Numbered from the stretch's first letter, positions 8,413 to 17,498 are shown. The stretch: 64,000 bases of DNA from JACJYC01 sp964558465 (GCA_964558465.1 CAZLEF010000001.1:186001-250000), one strand, 5' to 3'. Notes: generated by a model not told the origin, from the sequence alone. Numbers and translations: made by a program.

Positions 8413-9621
8413 CTAATCCTTCTTTTCCCATCTTCTGTACTGGGCAGTGTCCTCAAAGACCCTGAGCAGGATGAGTCTTTCCTGGATGGTGAAATCAATA
8501 TTCCGGCGGCTAAAGACCTTTTCGATGGTTTCAAAGGCCTTTTCGGTTTTGAAGGTCTGGAACCCGCTATGTCCGCCCCAGGAAAAAGAAGGGATGAAGC
8601 TGCGCGGGAAATCGCTGCCGAAGACATTGCAGCAAACGCCGACGGTGGTACCTGTATTAAACATGGTTCCGATGGCGCATTTGGAATGGTCAGCCATGAA
8701 CAACCCGCAAAATTGCTGGCCGGTGGGTTCAAATTTTTCGGTTGTATAATCCCAAAGCCGGACTTCGGCATAGTTGTTTTTCAGATTGGAGCAATTGGTT
8801 CCGGCGCCGATATTGCACCATTCCGCAATCACCGAATTACCCAGATAACCTTCATGGGCTTTGTTGGAGTAACCGAAAAAGACGGAATTTTTGACTTCTC
8901 CGCCCACTCTGCAGTAGGGGCCGATGGTGGTGGCGCCATAAATTTTTGCGCCCATTTTCACTTCGGAATTAGGGCCCAGATAAAAAGGCCCCCGGATGGC
9001 TGAACCCTCCATTATTTCGGCATTGCGATCGATGTAAACGGGGCCGGTAGCGCCGTTGATGAAAGCGCATTCTATTTTGGCGCCGGGTTCGACAAAAACG
9101 TTTTCCGGCGCCAGAACCTGGTTGGATTCGCTGATCGGTTGTGAAACCCTCCCATGCGTCAGCAGTTCAAAGTCATCCCGAAGCGCTTTGTCGTTGTATA
9201 AAAAAAGATCCCAAAGGCGGTTGATCTTGACAAATTCCGTGTCTTCCACGTCGCGTCCGCGAAGTTCGTCGAAATCTTCGTCGTTGATGAGTTTTTCGAA
9301 TTGGCGTTCATTCAGCCTGGCGGCGATCAATTCCTCACCCTGCAAATAGGCTTCGTTAAAATCCATTTGTCCGAGGATGCGGATCAATTGCGGAGAGGGG
9401 AGTACGGAACCGTTGATGAGGTAATTATCCTTGCCGTAGTCGAGCGGATATTTTTCAGCGAGGTAATCCTGGGTGATATAGGAAACTTTGGCATTCATCA
9501 TGCGTTCCCATTTTTCCCGGATGGTCAGTATACCCATCCTGATCTCGCCTACCGGGCGGGTAAATGTAAACGGGCGGAGGTGCTCGCGGACCTCGTTGTC
9601 GAACAGAATAATATTGGCCAT
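8413..9621 (-). CDS. GlmU-like UDP-GlcNAc biosynthesis enzyme, Bacteroidota type
   Basis: 402 residues. The N-terminal half (MANIILFDNEVREHLRPFTF, then RMGILTIREKWE) is a degenerate sugar-nucleotidyltransferase fold. The C-terminal half is a left-handed beta-helix of hexapeptide repeats (about 150-340: GAKIECAFINGATG, GPFYLGPNSEVKMG, CNIGAGTNCSNLKN). This is the alternative GlmU family that replaces classical GlmU in Bacteroidota and is expected to make UDP-N-acetylglucosamine for peptidoglycan and lipid A. The function follows from family knowledge. It lies downstream of bL31 on the same strand, separated by a terminator. Confidence 0.88.
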   Translation of the reverse strand: MANIILFDNEVREHLRPFTFTRPVGEIRMGILTIREKWERMMNAKVSYITQDYLAEKYPLDYGKDNYLINGSVLPSPQLIRILGQMDFNEAYLQGEELIAARLNERQFEKLINDEDFDELRGRDVEDTEFVKINRLWDLFLYNDKALRDDFELLTHGRVSQPISESNQVLAPENVFVEPGAKIECAFINGATGPVYIDRNAEIMEGSAIRGPFYLGPNSEVKMGAKIYGATTIGPYCRVGGEVKNSVFFGYSNKAHEGYLGNSVIAEWCNIGAGTNCSNLKNNYAEVRLWDYTTEKFEPTGQQFCGLFMADHSKCAIGTMFNTGTTVGVCCNVFGSDFPRSFIPSFSWGGHSGFQTFKTEKAFETIEKVFSRRNIDFTIQERLILLRVFEDTAQYRRWEKKD

Positions 9622-9663
9622 AGGTTTGGGGTTGGCGGCTTTGCGATCGTTTTCTCTGTATAC

Positions 9664-9697
9664 AAAAAAGTCCCTATCGGCTGAGAGGGACTTTTTT
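9664..9697 (-). terminator. Strong hairpin terminator after bL31
   Basis: A perfect 12-bp stem (AAAAAAGTCCCT at 9664-9675 with AGGGACTTTTTT at 9686-9697) around a 10-nt loop, with T runs on both strands. It sits 26 nt past the bL31 stop on the minus strand and separates it from the GlmU-like gene. Confidence 0.85.
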
Positions 9698-9722
9698 GGT
9701 TGGCTGCCAAAACATCATTCGA

Positions 9723-9989
9723 TCAGGAATTCTTGGCAAACTTGGAATTGGCGAACTTTTTATTGAATTTGTCAATTCGGCCCGCGGTATCCACGAATTT
9801 CATTTTACCGGTAAAGAACGGGTGGGAAAAACTGGAAATTTCCAGTTTGATCAGCGGATACTCTTTTCCGTCCTCCCACATGATCTTTTCTTTTGTAGGC
9901 GCGCAGGAGCGGGTAATGAAAGCGTGATCGGCGGAAAAGTCCTTGAAAACCACCAGCCGGTAACTTTCCGGATGCGTATTCTTTTTCAT
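9723..9989 (-). CDS. rpmE2: Large ribosomal subunit protein bL31, type B
   Basis: 88 residues, beginning MKKNTHPESYRLVVFKD and ending in a lysine-rich tail. The length and the absence of the zinc-binding Cys ribbon (only one Cys, in ITRSCAPTK) identify the type B, zinc-independent form that is standard in Bacteroidota. It bridges the subunits of the 70S ribosome. It is monocistronic, with a strong terminator immediately downstream. Confidence 0.96.
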   Translation of the reverse strand: MKKNTHPESYRLVVFKDFSADHAFITRSCAPTKEKIMWEDGKEYPLIKLEISSFSHPFFTGKMKFVDTAGRIDKFNKKFANSKFAKNS

Positions 9990-10072
9990 AACAAAATGAT
10001 CTTTTCAATAAGGCTGCAAATGTACGGTTATATTTTGGAATTACCTACAACTTGCGCCTGAATTTTATCAGA

Positions 10073-10549
10073 TTATTTCACATCTTTGACCAGGACGGCG
10101 TCCTGAAGGGTGTAGATCAGCCGGTTGATATCGGAATCGTTCAACTCCAGTTTGCCTTTCAGGACCACGGGTTCGGCGGTATACTGCACGGCTTCTTTTG
10201 CAAACACTTCCATCACGGTCTCGGGTCCGGCGCCGCCGCAAAAGAAACACATGTTGTAAGGGAAAGCGGAAAAAACGAACTCTTTATGATTTTTATATCC
10301 CTCTACCGGGATGATATACCCTTTGACGGTAACCGTTTTGCCGCTCAAAGCCTGGATCTCCTGCCCAAAAACAGGGACGTCGACTTTGAATCCAAGCATT
10401 TCGTCGTATTGTTTCTTGAAGGTTATTTTACCCAGGGTTTTCCACAGGTTCTCATTGGCATCCTGAGCCTGGAGACCCGAAACCATGGCAAAACATACCA
10501 AAACCGTAATACCGGTCCGTATTTTTTTCATTGTCAGATTGATTTTCAT
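10073..10549 (-). CDS. Exported DUF3299-like protein
   Basis: 158 residues with a signal peptide. The internal ATG at 10531 (MKKIRTGITVLVCFAMVSGLQAQ) is an equally good or better start. After the signal comes an OB-fold-like domain with GKTVTVKGYIIPVEG and a conserved Cys pair in YNMCFFCGGAGPETVMEVF, then a C-terminal strand region. The layout resembles DUF3299, a family of small periplasmic proteins often found near copper or zinc transport genes. No such neighbours are present here. The CxxC may bind a metal or form a disulfide. The function is unknown. Confidence 0.75.
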   Translation of the reverse strand: MKINLTMKKIRTGITVLVCFAMVSGLQAQDANENLWKTLGKITFKKQYDEMLGFKVDVPVFGQEIQALSGKTVTVKGYIIPVEGYKNHKEFVFSAFPYNMCFFCGGAGPETVMEVFAKEAVQYTAEPVVLKGKLELNDSDINRLIYTLQDAVLVKDVK

Positions 10550-10680
10550 AGACTAAACGTCTGAATCTTCAAAAAGGTCGTTAAGGAAGTTAAAAAAATC
10601 ACATTCCCGGTCAGCCGCCAAAAACCTGTTTCAAATCCGGTCAATTGGCCGTGAGCAATCTGTTTGTGATCATTACCCGC

Positions 10681-11718
10681 TCAGATGGCGGAGGAGAACT
10701 GTTTCAGGAAACGGGAGTCGTTTTCAAAAAACAGCCGGATATCGTTCACCTTGTACCGGAGAATGGCCTGCCGTTCGATGCCCATGCCGAAGGCAAAGCC
10801 GGTATATTTTCCGGAATCAATCCCGCAATTTTCCAGTACCTGCGGATCGACCATGCCGCATCCCAGGATTTCCACCCAACCGCTGTATTTGCAAATATTG
10901 CAACCTTTGGCGTCGCAAATGAAACAGGAAACATCCATTTCCGCACTGGGTTCGGTGAAGGGGAAGAAGGAGGGTCGGAGGCGGATTCGGGTATTCGGCC
11001 CGTACATTTCCCGGGCAAAGTAGAGCAAGGTTTGTTTCATATCCGCAAAGGAGACGTTTTCGTCGACATAAAGGCCCTCCACCTGGTGGAACTGGCAATG
11101 TGAACGTGCGGATATGGTTTCATTGCGGTACACCCTGCCCGGTGCAATGATCCGGATAGGCGGCTGCTGGCTTTTCATCACGCGGGCCTGTACCGGCGAG
11201 GTATGGGTGCGGAGCAACATGGTCGTGCTGTTGAGCAGGTAGTAAGTATCCTGCATATCGCGTGCGGGATGGTCTTCGGGGGTGTTCATGGCGGTGAAAT
11301 TATGCCATTCATCCTCGATTTCAGGGCCTTCCGCCACCACAAATCCGATGCGTTCGAAAATGCGGATGATCCGGTTCATCGTAATGGAAACCGGATGACG
11401 CGAGCCCAATACCCAGGGCTCTCCGGGCGCGCTAAGGTCCAGATTGCCGGCGCCTGCGACATCGCCGGCTGCTTCGAGTTGTTCCCTGAGGGCGGCGAAT
11501 TTTTGCTCGGCCGATTCTTTGGCCTGGTTGATCAGTTGCCCGAATTCGCGTTTCAGTTCATTTGGGATGTTTTTAATTTCTCCCATGAGGGTTTTGATGA
11601 CGCTCTTCGACCCCAGGAATTGCAGGCGGAACTGTTCCAGGGCTTCCTGTGAATCCGGCTGTTGGGCTTCGATTTCGCCGATCAATTTTCGGATATCTTC
11701 AAATACCGGTACGGACAT
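10681..11718 (-). CDS. pheS: Phenylalanine--tRNA ligase alpha subunit
   Basis: 345 residues, normal for the catalytic alpha chain of the alpha2-beta2 enzyme. An N-terminal coiled coil that grips tRNA (about 1-90) precedes the class II core: DHPARDMQDTYYL (motif 1 region), RTHTSPVQARVM, the motif 2 loop with RVYRNETISARSHCQFHQVEGL, and motif 3 GMGIERQAILRY. The partner pheT is not in the window and does not flank it, so the two subunits are encoded apart. Two consensus -7 elements lie 6-28 nt upstream of the ATG. Confidence 0.97.
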   Translation of the reverse strand: MSVPVFEDIRKLIGEIEAQQPDSQEALEQFRLQFLGSKSVIKTLMGEIKNIPNELKREFGQLINQAKESAEQKFAALREQLEAAGDVAGAGNLDLSAPGEPWVLGSRHPVSITMNRIIRIFERIGFVVAEGPEIEDEWHNFTAMNTPEDHPARDMQDTYYLLNSTTMLLRTHTSPVQARVMKSQQPPIRIIAPGRVYRNETISARSHCQFHQVEGLYVDENVSFADMKQTLLYFAREMYGPNTRIRLRPSFFPFTEPSAEMDVSCFICDAKGCNICKYSGWVEILGCGMVDPQVLENCGIDSGKYTGFAFGMGIERQAILRYKVNDIRLFFENDSRFLKQFSSAI

Positions 11719-11723
11719 TTTAT

Positions 11724-11745
11724 CAAATTTAGCGGCGCAAAAATA
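11724..11745 (-). promoter_or_regulatory. Two overlapping-range -7 elements for pheS
   Basis: On the minus strand TATTTTTG (11745-11738) and TAAATTTG (11731-11724) both match TAnnTTTG just upstream of the pheS ATG. A TTG at 11750-11748 stands 16 nt before the second element. Use of the second would give an almost leaderless mRNA. Confidence 0.4.
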
Positions 11746-11760
11746 ATCAATTATTCGACC

Positions 11761-12450
11761 TCAGATATATTCTTCGGTTTCAACGGTATTTAAAACCGTG
11801 GTCCGGGGAAATTTAGCCCGATAGTACAAGCCGGCAAGTATCCCGAACACAAAACCCCCGATATGCGCCCACCAGGCCACCCCGGAAGTTTCGGCGGTAG
11901 GAATGGAAAGGGATGCCACCCCGTTCTGGCCCTGCTGGAATATCCACAGACCCAGGAACAGGAATGCCGCAATCCGGAAGGTGAAAAAGAAGAAGAGCAC
12001 TTTGACTCGGGAAGTCGGGAACATGACCAGATAGGCGCCCATCACCGCGGAAATGGCCCCGCTGGCGCCTACGGTCGGAACGGTGCTTGCCGGATTGAAA
12101 AAAACATGGGCTGCGTGGGCCGCCAATCCGCCCAGGATGTAAAAAACGAGAAACCTGAAATTGCCGACGGTCGCCTCGATATTGTCGGCAAAGACCCAGA
12201 GAAAAAGCATATTGCCGATCAGGTGCATCCAGCCGCCGTGCAGGAACATGCTGGTAATGAGGGTGTAAAGGTCCTGGCCATAAATGGTTTCTACCGGAAT
12301 GGAACCATATTCATGAATAAAGGCATTGAGTTGGGGGCCGCTCATGGAGTTCTCCACCAGGTATATCAAAACGTTGAAAGCAATAAAACCATAGCTGATC
12401 AGCGGGAAATGCCCGCCTCTGACCTGGTCGTCGCCAATTGGAAAAAACAT
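11761..12450 (-). CDS. Rhomboid-family intramembrane serine protease
   Basis: 229 residues from the ATG at 12450 (MFFPIGDDQVRGG), which matches the usual N-terminus; the frame is open 16 codons further upstream. About six hydrophobic segments are present. The catalytic serine is S130 in GASGAISAVMGAY on one helix and the histidine is H196 in WWAHIGGFVFG. HGGWMHLIGNMLFLWVFADNIE is the conserved L1/helix region with the HxxxN motif. It cleaves transmembrane substrates in the inner membrane; substrates are unknown. It is divergent from a site-2 protease gene, so two intramembrane proteases share one intergenic region. Confidence 0.95.
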   Translation of the reverse strand: MFFPIGDDQVRGGHFPLISYGFIAFNVLIYLVENSMSGPQLNAFIHEYGSIPVETIYGQDLYTLITSMFLHGGWMHLIGNMLFLWVFADNIEATVGNFRFLVFYILGGLAAHAAHVFFNPASTVPTVGASGAISAVMGAYLVMFPTSRVKVLFFFFTFRIAAFLFLGLWIFQQGQNGVASLSIPTAETSGVAWWAHIGGFVFGILAGLYYRAKFPRTTVLNTVETEEYI

Positions 12451-12518
12451 AGCGGTCCGGTTTTCTTCAAAAAATATAGCAACAACAATTGAATCCAAAT
12501 AGTTTCCCCATAAAAAAC

Positions 12519-12526
12519 TAGCTTTG
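12519..12526 (+). promoter_or_regulatory. Candidate -7 element for the site-2 protease gene
   Basis: TAGCTTTG matches TAnnTTTG and lies 59 nt upstream of the ATG at 12586, in the divergent rhomboid/M50 spacer. A small CGCCGG/CCGGCG hairpin follows at about 12543-12558. Confidence 0.4.
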
Positions 12527-12585
12527 CCTTCTCATATATCCGGCGCCGGTTCTCCGGCGCGGCCAAAAGAAAGCAAAACAACTCA

Positions 12586-13707
12586 ATGCAAGGCGCCCTG
12601 CAAATAGCCCGGCTTTTCGGGATTCCTGTAAAGATACACTGGACCTTCGGCCTGATCTTATTGTGGCTTGGATTAACAGCCTATGTCAAACAGGGCGCTA
12701 TTAACTGGGAAAACCTGTTGTGGTCGGTGTTCGCCGTTTTTACGCTGTTCATTTGTGTTATCCTGCATGAACTGGGCCATGCCCTTACGGCGCGCCGTTA
12801 CGGGGTGAAAACCATCAATATCATGTTGTTGCCGATTGGCGGGCTGGCTATTCTGGAAAGATTGCCTGAGCGGCCCTTGCAAGAATTGTGGGTAGCCCTG
12901 GCCGGCCCGGCGGTTAATTTTGGACTTGCTTTTCTTTTTTCCCCTTTTTTACTGTTTTCCGATCCGGAAAAGCTTTGGCGGCAATGGATTTTTCTGAGGC
13001 GGCCGGGCGGCAACGTATTCACCTTTGACATCGCTGCCTGGGAATGGTTCGTATTCAGCCTCATAGTACTGAACTTTGCCGTGGCTGTTTTTAACCTGAT
13101 CCCGGCTTATCCTATGGATGGCGGACGGGCATTGAGGGCCCTGCTCAGCCTGCGTTTTTCCAGGATCAAAGCGACCCTTTGGGCAACCCGGGCGGGGCAG
13201 TTTTTTGGCTTGCTTTTTCTGACCCTGGGCCTGTATTACAGCAATTGGGCATTGGTCATCATCGGCTTTTTTATTTACATCGGCGCGGGCTCCGAACGCA
13301 GGTCTGCCCTCAACCTTGATTATTTGAGCCGCCACAAGGTAGCGGACCTTTTGCGGACTTCTTTTAGCCGGCTGTATCTCCAGGACTCCCCCGCCAGGGT
13401 AACCGAATTGGTTCGACACGGCCTCGAACGACATTTTCTGGTATTCGACGAGTGGCAAACGCTGCAGGGGACGATCGACAGCTACCGGATCGAGCCGGAA
13501 AAGACCGCCGATAATGCGGCCGACCTCGGCAAATACCTGGAAAGAGCCTATTTTTCGCTGATGAAGGATGACCCGCTTTCCCTCGCCCTGGAAAAATTCC
13601 AATCCAGCCCTTCACGTATCCTGCCGGTTTATGAACGGGACCGGCTGGTCGGCGTGCTGGATGAATCGGCGGTACAGGCTTTGTTGAAATCCCGGAACAA
13701 AGTTTAA
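12586..13707 (+). CDS. Site-2-type M50 zinc metalloprotease
   Basis: 373 residues. The zinc site is HELGH at 61-65 (H61, E62, H65) inside a membrane helix, and the third ligand is D178 in NLIPAYPMDGGRALR (N170-G180). About six hydrophobic segments lie in the first 250 residues. The C-terminal 110 residues look like a degenerate CBS pair, as is typical of the group-III SpoIVFB/Rip-like S2P family. It is predicted to cut a membrane-bound substrate, for example an anti-sigma factor or remnant signal peptide, but no candidate substrate is adjacent. Confidence 0.94.
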   Translation: MQGALQIARLFGIPVKIHWTFGLILLWLGLTAYVKQGAINWENLLWSVFAVFTLFICVILHELGHALTARRYGVKTINIMLLPIGGLAILERLPERPLQELWVALAGPAVNFGLAFLFSPFLLFSDPEKLWRQWIFLRRPGGNVFTFDIAAWEWFVFSLIVLNFAVAVFNLIPAYPMDGGRALRALLSLRFSRIKATLWATRAGQFFGLLFLTLGLYYSNWALVIIGFFIYIGAGSERRSALNLDYLSRHKVADLLRTSFSRLYLQDSPARVTELVRHGLERHFLVFDEWQTLQGTIDSYRIEPEKTADNAADLGKYLERAYFSLMKDDPLSLALEKFQSSPSRILPVYERDRLVGVLDESAVQALLKSRNKV

Positions 13708-13730
13708 AAGCGGGTAATTTTTTAAATGGA

Positions 13731-13766
13731 CCATAAAGGCACAAGGACTCCACAAGGATCACAAAG
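13731..13766 (+). repeat. Short CACAAGG-type extragenic repeat
   Basis: Downstream of the M50 stop, the words CACAAGG, CACAAGG and CACAAAG recur at spacings of about 12-14 nt, preceded by ACCATAAAGG. Similar degenerate extragenic strings are common in environmental Bacteroidota genomes. The function is unknown and the element is weak. Confidence 0.3.
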
Positions 13767-13807
13767 AAAAAAAGCTGCAAACAGAACCTGGATCGTCCGA
13801 TATTCTT

Positions 13808-14386
13808 CTACTTTTTTTCGCGCCGTATCATGGGGATCCGAAGCCCTTGTTCGGAGGACCCGATCAGAACATCCAGCCTTTTTAGCCGGGTTTCTTCCTG
13901 TTTGGCACTCATTACCCACCAGACGGAAGGCTGTTTGGCGGACGAAGGCAGTTGCTGAAAAAAATCCCAGGCCTTTTCATTGGCTTTGATCTTCTGTTCG
14001 TAGGCTTCCGGGAGGATCACATTTTTTTGTTCGTAGGCATAAATTTTTGATCTTTCATCATTTCTTTTTTCAAATGCAGCCAGCCCGGCGGGTTTCATTA
14101 ACCCGGACCGGGTCAGTTCTTCCACTCGTTTTATATTGACGGCACTCCAGGTGCTGGATTTTTTGCGGGGTGTAAACCGGATCTTGTAACTGGAATCGTC
14201 GATGGATTTCCGGATGCCGTCGATCCAGCCGAAACAGAGGGCTTCGTCAACCGATTCGGGCCAGGTAATGCTCTCCCGGCCGGAACCTTTTTTGTAGTAG
14301 CCAACCCATACTTCCTGCAATTTGTCGTGGTTGATTTCCAGCCATGTACGGAAATCAGCTTGCTGTTTAAAAAAGAGTGGATCCAT
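13808..14386 (-). CDS. YdeI/OmpD-associated family protein
   Basis: 192 residues, cytoplasmic. It carries the family signature: an N-terminal ADFRTWLEINHD, then VGYYKKGSGRESITWPESVDEALCFGWIDG, KIRFTPRKKSSTWSAVNI, and a C-terminal basic helix region (EETRLKRLDVLI). Members are widespread and sometimes annotated as bacteriocin-protection-like, but the biochemical role is not known. The start is 7 nt after the stop of the S41-like gene's opposite end, so it follows that gene's region in the same direction without being obviously co-translated. Confidence 0.9.
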   Translation of the reverse strand: MDPLFFKQQADFRTWLEINHDKLQEVWVGYYKKGSGRESITWPESVDEALCFGWIDGIRKSIDDSSYKIRFTPRKKSSTWSAVNIKRVEELTRSGLMKPAGLAAFEKRNDERSKIYAYEQKNVILPEAYEQKIKANEKAWDFFQQLPSSAKQPSVWWVMSAKQEETRLKRLDVLIGSSEQGLRIPMIRREKK

Positions 14387-14393
14387 TCAACGT

Positions 14394-15647
14394 TCATCTT
14401 GTTCCCCCAAAGTTAAGGATCTGTTCCAGAACCCGGTCTTTGCCCTGCAGATAATCTTCCATCGTGTTTTCCAAGGGCAGGTCTACTTCGAGGTAAAGGG
14501 TTTTTCCCAATTCCGGCCAATGGTCTTTGATGCGGGTGGTATAGGAAAGCTGCAGTTTTGAATTTGGAAGAACGGCATATTCGTTGTTATCTGCGCCGTT
14601 GGGTTTACTTCGGCAAACCTCTCCTGCCAGAATGGCGTTTACCTCCTTTTTCAGGAAAACCGATGTCACCATGGCCGCAGAAAAGGTTCGACGGCCTGTT
14701 ATGCCAAAAATTTTCCCTTTTTGGGCAAGCCAGGGCCTTTTGGACAGTTCGTTTATCAGGGGTCGGCTGAGATTATAATTGCCGCCGTTGTTCCACCGCA
14801 GGTCGATCACCATTTTTTCCGGCTTTAACCGGTCAATCTCCTCGAACATCTCTGTTAAAAAATGTTTTATGGAAGGCCGCCCTTTTTCGTTTTTAACCTG
14901 ATTGAACTGGAAATAAATCGTTCGGGATTCGGGCAGGTATTCGTACCAGTAATATTGGGCGGTATTTTTCAGGTACAGAGGCGGCGTTACTCCGGCCAGG
15001 CGCCTTCCGTTCACCCAAGTCAGTTTTTGGTATTCCTCCGGTGAGACGGCGGCCAATACGCTGGATTGTCCACCTTCGAATTCAAGCGATAATTGGGTCG
15101 GGTCTTCGCCGATTTCCAGAAAATGCAGCAACCCTGGAAGGATAAAAATATTGGGCGCGGCGTAATACCACTCTGCTTCATTGTCCCTGGCCAGCAAGGG
15201 CGTCACCTTGTTAAAGACCTCGTTTACCGGAACGCCGCCTATTTTAATCACTTTTTTGCTCACCAGGCTGCTATGGGTTTCGGAAGCAGCTAAAACGTAA
15301 AGAACTTCTCCAAAATATTGCAAAACAAGCGGAATTTTTCGAAAACCGGCAGATGGATGGGACAAATCCAACTCGGTATGGCCGTCGTTGAGGCTGGCGG
15401 TCAACCGGCTCATGGCCGCCATTACGGCTACCGGCTCCATGTCCCGGATTTTGGCGTGGAGCTGATCTGAATGGCTGGAAAAGGAAGCAGGAATTTCGCC
15501 GTAAAGCGCCTGGGCTGATTTTTCCAGTTTACGGATGAGGAAATCAAAATCTTCCAGCCATTGGGTTTTTGTCAGTGAGAAAGGTTGCAAAAAAGACTGG
15601 GTGCAGCATCCAAGGATGGCAATGAACAGCAGAAAAGTACGGGCCAT
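14394..15647 (-). CDS. S41-type (tricorn/IRBP-like) peptidase, exported
   Basis: 417 residues with a hydrophobic N-terminus ending FIAILGCCTQ, a possible though non-canonical lipobox. An N-terminal helical domain with LNDGHTELDL supplies the histidine of tricorn-type S41 enzymes. A short PDZ-like stretch (about 130-160, KKVIKIGGVPVNEV) follows. The core domain has KMVIDLRWNNGGNY and RTFSAAMVTSVFLKK, in which the serine after TF is the likely nucleophile. The next conserved segment reads GEVCRSKPNG instead of the GExTxGK common in CtpA, which fits the tricorn/IRBP branch rather than the Ser-Lys branch. It lies next to a membrane AraC regulator. Its substrate is unknown. Confidence 0.82.
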   Translation of the reverse strand: MARTFLLFIAILGCCTQSFLQPFSLTKTQWLEDFDFLIRKLEKSAQALYGEIPASFSSHSDQLHAKIRDMEPVAVMAAMSRLTASLNDGHTELDLSHPSAGFRKIPLVLQYFGEVLYVLAASETHSSLVSKKVIKIGGVPVNEVFNKVTPLLARDNEAEWYYAAPNIFILPGLLHFLEIGEDPTQLSLEFEGGQSSVLAAVSPEEYQKLTWVNGRRLAGVTPPLYLKNTAQYYWYEYLPESRTIYFQFNQVKNEKGRPSIKHFLTEMFEEIDRLKPEKMVIDLRWNNGGNYNLSRPLINELSKRPWLAQKGKIFGITGRRTFSAAMVTSVFLKKEVNAILAGEVCRSKPNGADNNEYAVLPNSKLQLSYTTRIKDHWPELGKTLYLEVDLPLENTMEDYLQGKDRVLEQILNFGGTR

Positions 15648-15686
15648 GATTTTTTTTCACAAAAGAAGCGGTTCGTGACCCGGTTG

Positions 15687-16883
15687 TCAATTATAGGGCC
15701 CTGATTCCGGTTTTTCCCCATCGGGAAATAAAAAATCGCATCCTTTTTCTTCCCAATAACGCCCGGGCGTAGTGCCGGTCATCTTTTTGAATGCAGTGAA
15801 AAACGCTGATTTGGACTTGTACCCCACCGTGTAAGCGAGGTACTCCATTTTTAGCTGGCCTTCGGATTGTATGATCAGCCTTTTCGCTTCCTGGATGCGG
15901 AAGCTATGGGTGAGTTCGAAGAAACTGGTGTTCAATTCGTTATTGATCACCTGGGAGACGTGGTGGGGTTTCAAACCGGTTTTTTGGGCCAGGTCGGCCA
16001 GGGAGAATGCTTCGGACAAATAAGGTTTGCCATTTTCTAAAATATCGAATATTTTTTCTGCCTGTTTTTTCTGCAAGTTTTCCGACAGTCCGGATTTTTG
16101 GTATTTGGCTCCGATGGTAAGTTTGAATATGCGGGTGTCGCTGATCAAAAAAAAAGAGATGGAATAGGTAAATAGGGAGCTGAAAACAGCGCTTGCATAA
16201 CCCGGGAGCGGATGCCGGAAGAAAATGTGGCCGTTGACGATCCCGCCTTCCGCTAAAAAAATGGTAATTGCTGCCATGAGGCCCAATCCATGCAGCAAGA
16301 GCAGCCATTTTTTGGTATCTGTAAAAAGGGGTGTCTTTTTTTTTCGCCATGCGCTATATAAACTGGCAATGGAATAAGCCAGCAAGTGAATCACTATACC
16401 TTCCACGACTATTATGCCCTGAATATCAAGCGGGTCGGTCGGAAAAGCGTGCTGAACCTCCAACAACGGCCTTCCGGGATGATAACTACGGATAAAGGCA
16501 TTGTATTTGCAGGCATAAGGTTGGACAAAAAAGAAAAAAGAATATCCCGCATACAGCAAAGAAGGCAGATAATGGATGGCCTGGCGCCAAAATGGCCGGG
16601 AACTGCCGGTCAAATTCAAGGTGTAATGGTACAACAATGGGCCCAGCAACAAGACCAAAGGTGGGGTGACATTCAGGAAATGAAGCGTAAAAACCATATA
16701 TCCAGAATGGTTCAGAAAGGATTCTGCGGCAATCAGCAGGAGGCAGGCCATAAATACAGCCAGATAGAGGTTGCTCCTGCCGGGAGGTTTGGTCAAAAAG
16801 AGGTAAAACAAAACAAAACCCTGGATGATTCCGAATAAAATCAGGGCAGAAACCAGGTCAATTGAAGGCTGGAAGGTTTCCAT
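15687..16883 (-). CDS. Membrane-anchored AraC-family transcriptional regulator
   Basis: 398 residues. The first 240 or so contain about seven hydrophobic segments (LVSALILFGIIQGFVLFYLFL and others), and the C-terminus (about 270-380) is an AraC double helix-turn-helix: FSLADLAQKTGLKPHHVSQVIN, then LAYTVGYKSKSAFFTAFKKMTGTTP. This 7TM-AraC layout is frequent in Bacteroidota and implies a membrane-tethered regulator that senses a ligand or lipid state. The S41-like peptidase gene follows 39 nt downstream and could be a target or co-transcribed partner; that is inference. Confidence 0.93.
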   Translation of the reverse strand: METFQPSIDLVSALILFGIIQGFVLFYLFLTKPPGRSNLYLAVFMACLLLIAAESFLNHSGYMVFTLHFLNVTPPLVLLLGPLLYHYTLNLTGSSRPFWRQAIHYLPSLLYAGYSFFFFVQPYACKYNAFIRSYHPGRPLLEVQHAFPTDPLDIQGIIVVEGIVIHLLAYSIASLYSAWRKKKTPLFTDTKKWLLLLHGLGLMAAITIFLAEGGIVNGHIFFRHPLPGYASAVFSSLFTYSISFFLISDTRIFKLTIGAKYQKSGLSENLQKKQAEKIFDILENGKPYLSEAFSLADLAQKTGLKPHHVSQVINNELNTSFFELTHSFRIQEAKRLIIQSEGQLKMEYLAYTVGYKSKSAFFTAFKKMTGTTPGRYWEEKGCDFLFPDGEKPESGPYN

Positions 16884-16973
16884 TTGTTAAAAAGACTGCG
16901 TCCGGGCAAATATGTTGCATTGAAAAACAGGAAGACCAATAAATCAACCCCAGAAACGGAATCTGTTGCGCCA

Positions 16974-17498
16974 TTATTCTTCCGGCGGCGCCTTATCCGG
17001 TACAGGTGTTATTTTGGGCTGAAAAAAATAGGCATAAACCAGGATTACAAATACGCCGACCATCACCGAAACATCGGCCATATTAAAGACGCCGGTTTGG
17101 ATCAGGCCGAAGTCGATATGCAGAAAATCCGTTACGGAGCCATAAAGTGCGCGGTCAATCATATTCCCCAATCCGCCGCCGATGAGGAAACTGATGGCGA
17201 TAACGGGTATCCGGGGCAGGTTCTTTTGGGTGAGCAGGTAGATAAAGCCATAAGCCAGGGCCGCCAGCGGAAGGATGAGCAACAACAAGGTTTTTGCAGG
17301 CCCGGGCAGCGAATCGCCAAGGCTCAGGAAAGCGCCGGTATTTTCCACTTTGGTCAGGATAAACCGGCTGGTGATCAGCGGAATGGTTTCGTGGTATTCG
17401 AGGTTTTGCCGAACGAGCGATTTGGACACCTGGTCGCAACTGATATTGGCCGAGATGACCGTGAGAATGGCCAGGATTCTGATAGCTTTGGATTTCAT
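16974..17498 (-). CDS. lspA: Lipoprotein signal peptidase (signal peptidase II)
   Basis: 174 residues from the ATG at 17498 (MKSKAIRILAILTVI); an 18-codon upstream extension is not family-like. Four transmembrane helices are visible. The catalytic aspartates are D115 in GGLGNMIDRA and D142 in FNMADVSV; N53 in VENTGAF and the N-terminal DQVSK are also conserved. It cleaves the signal peptide of diacylglyceryl-modified prolipoproteins in the inner membrane. The C-terminal tail is short and proline-rich. Confidence 0.95.
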   Translation of the reverse strand: MKSKAIRILAILTVISANISCDQVSKSLVRQNLEYHETIPLITSRFILTKVENTGAFLSLGDSLPGPAKTLLLLILPLAALAYGFIYLLTQKNLPRIPVIAISFLIGGGLGNMIDRALYGSVTDFLHIDFGLIQTGVFNMADVSVMVGVFVILVYAYFFQPKITPVPDKAPPEE

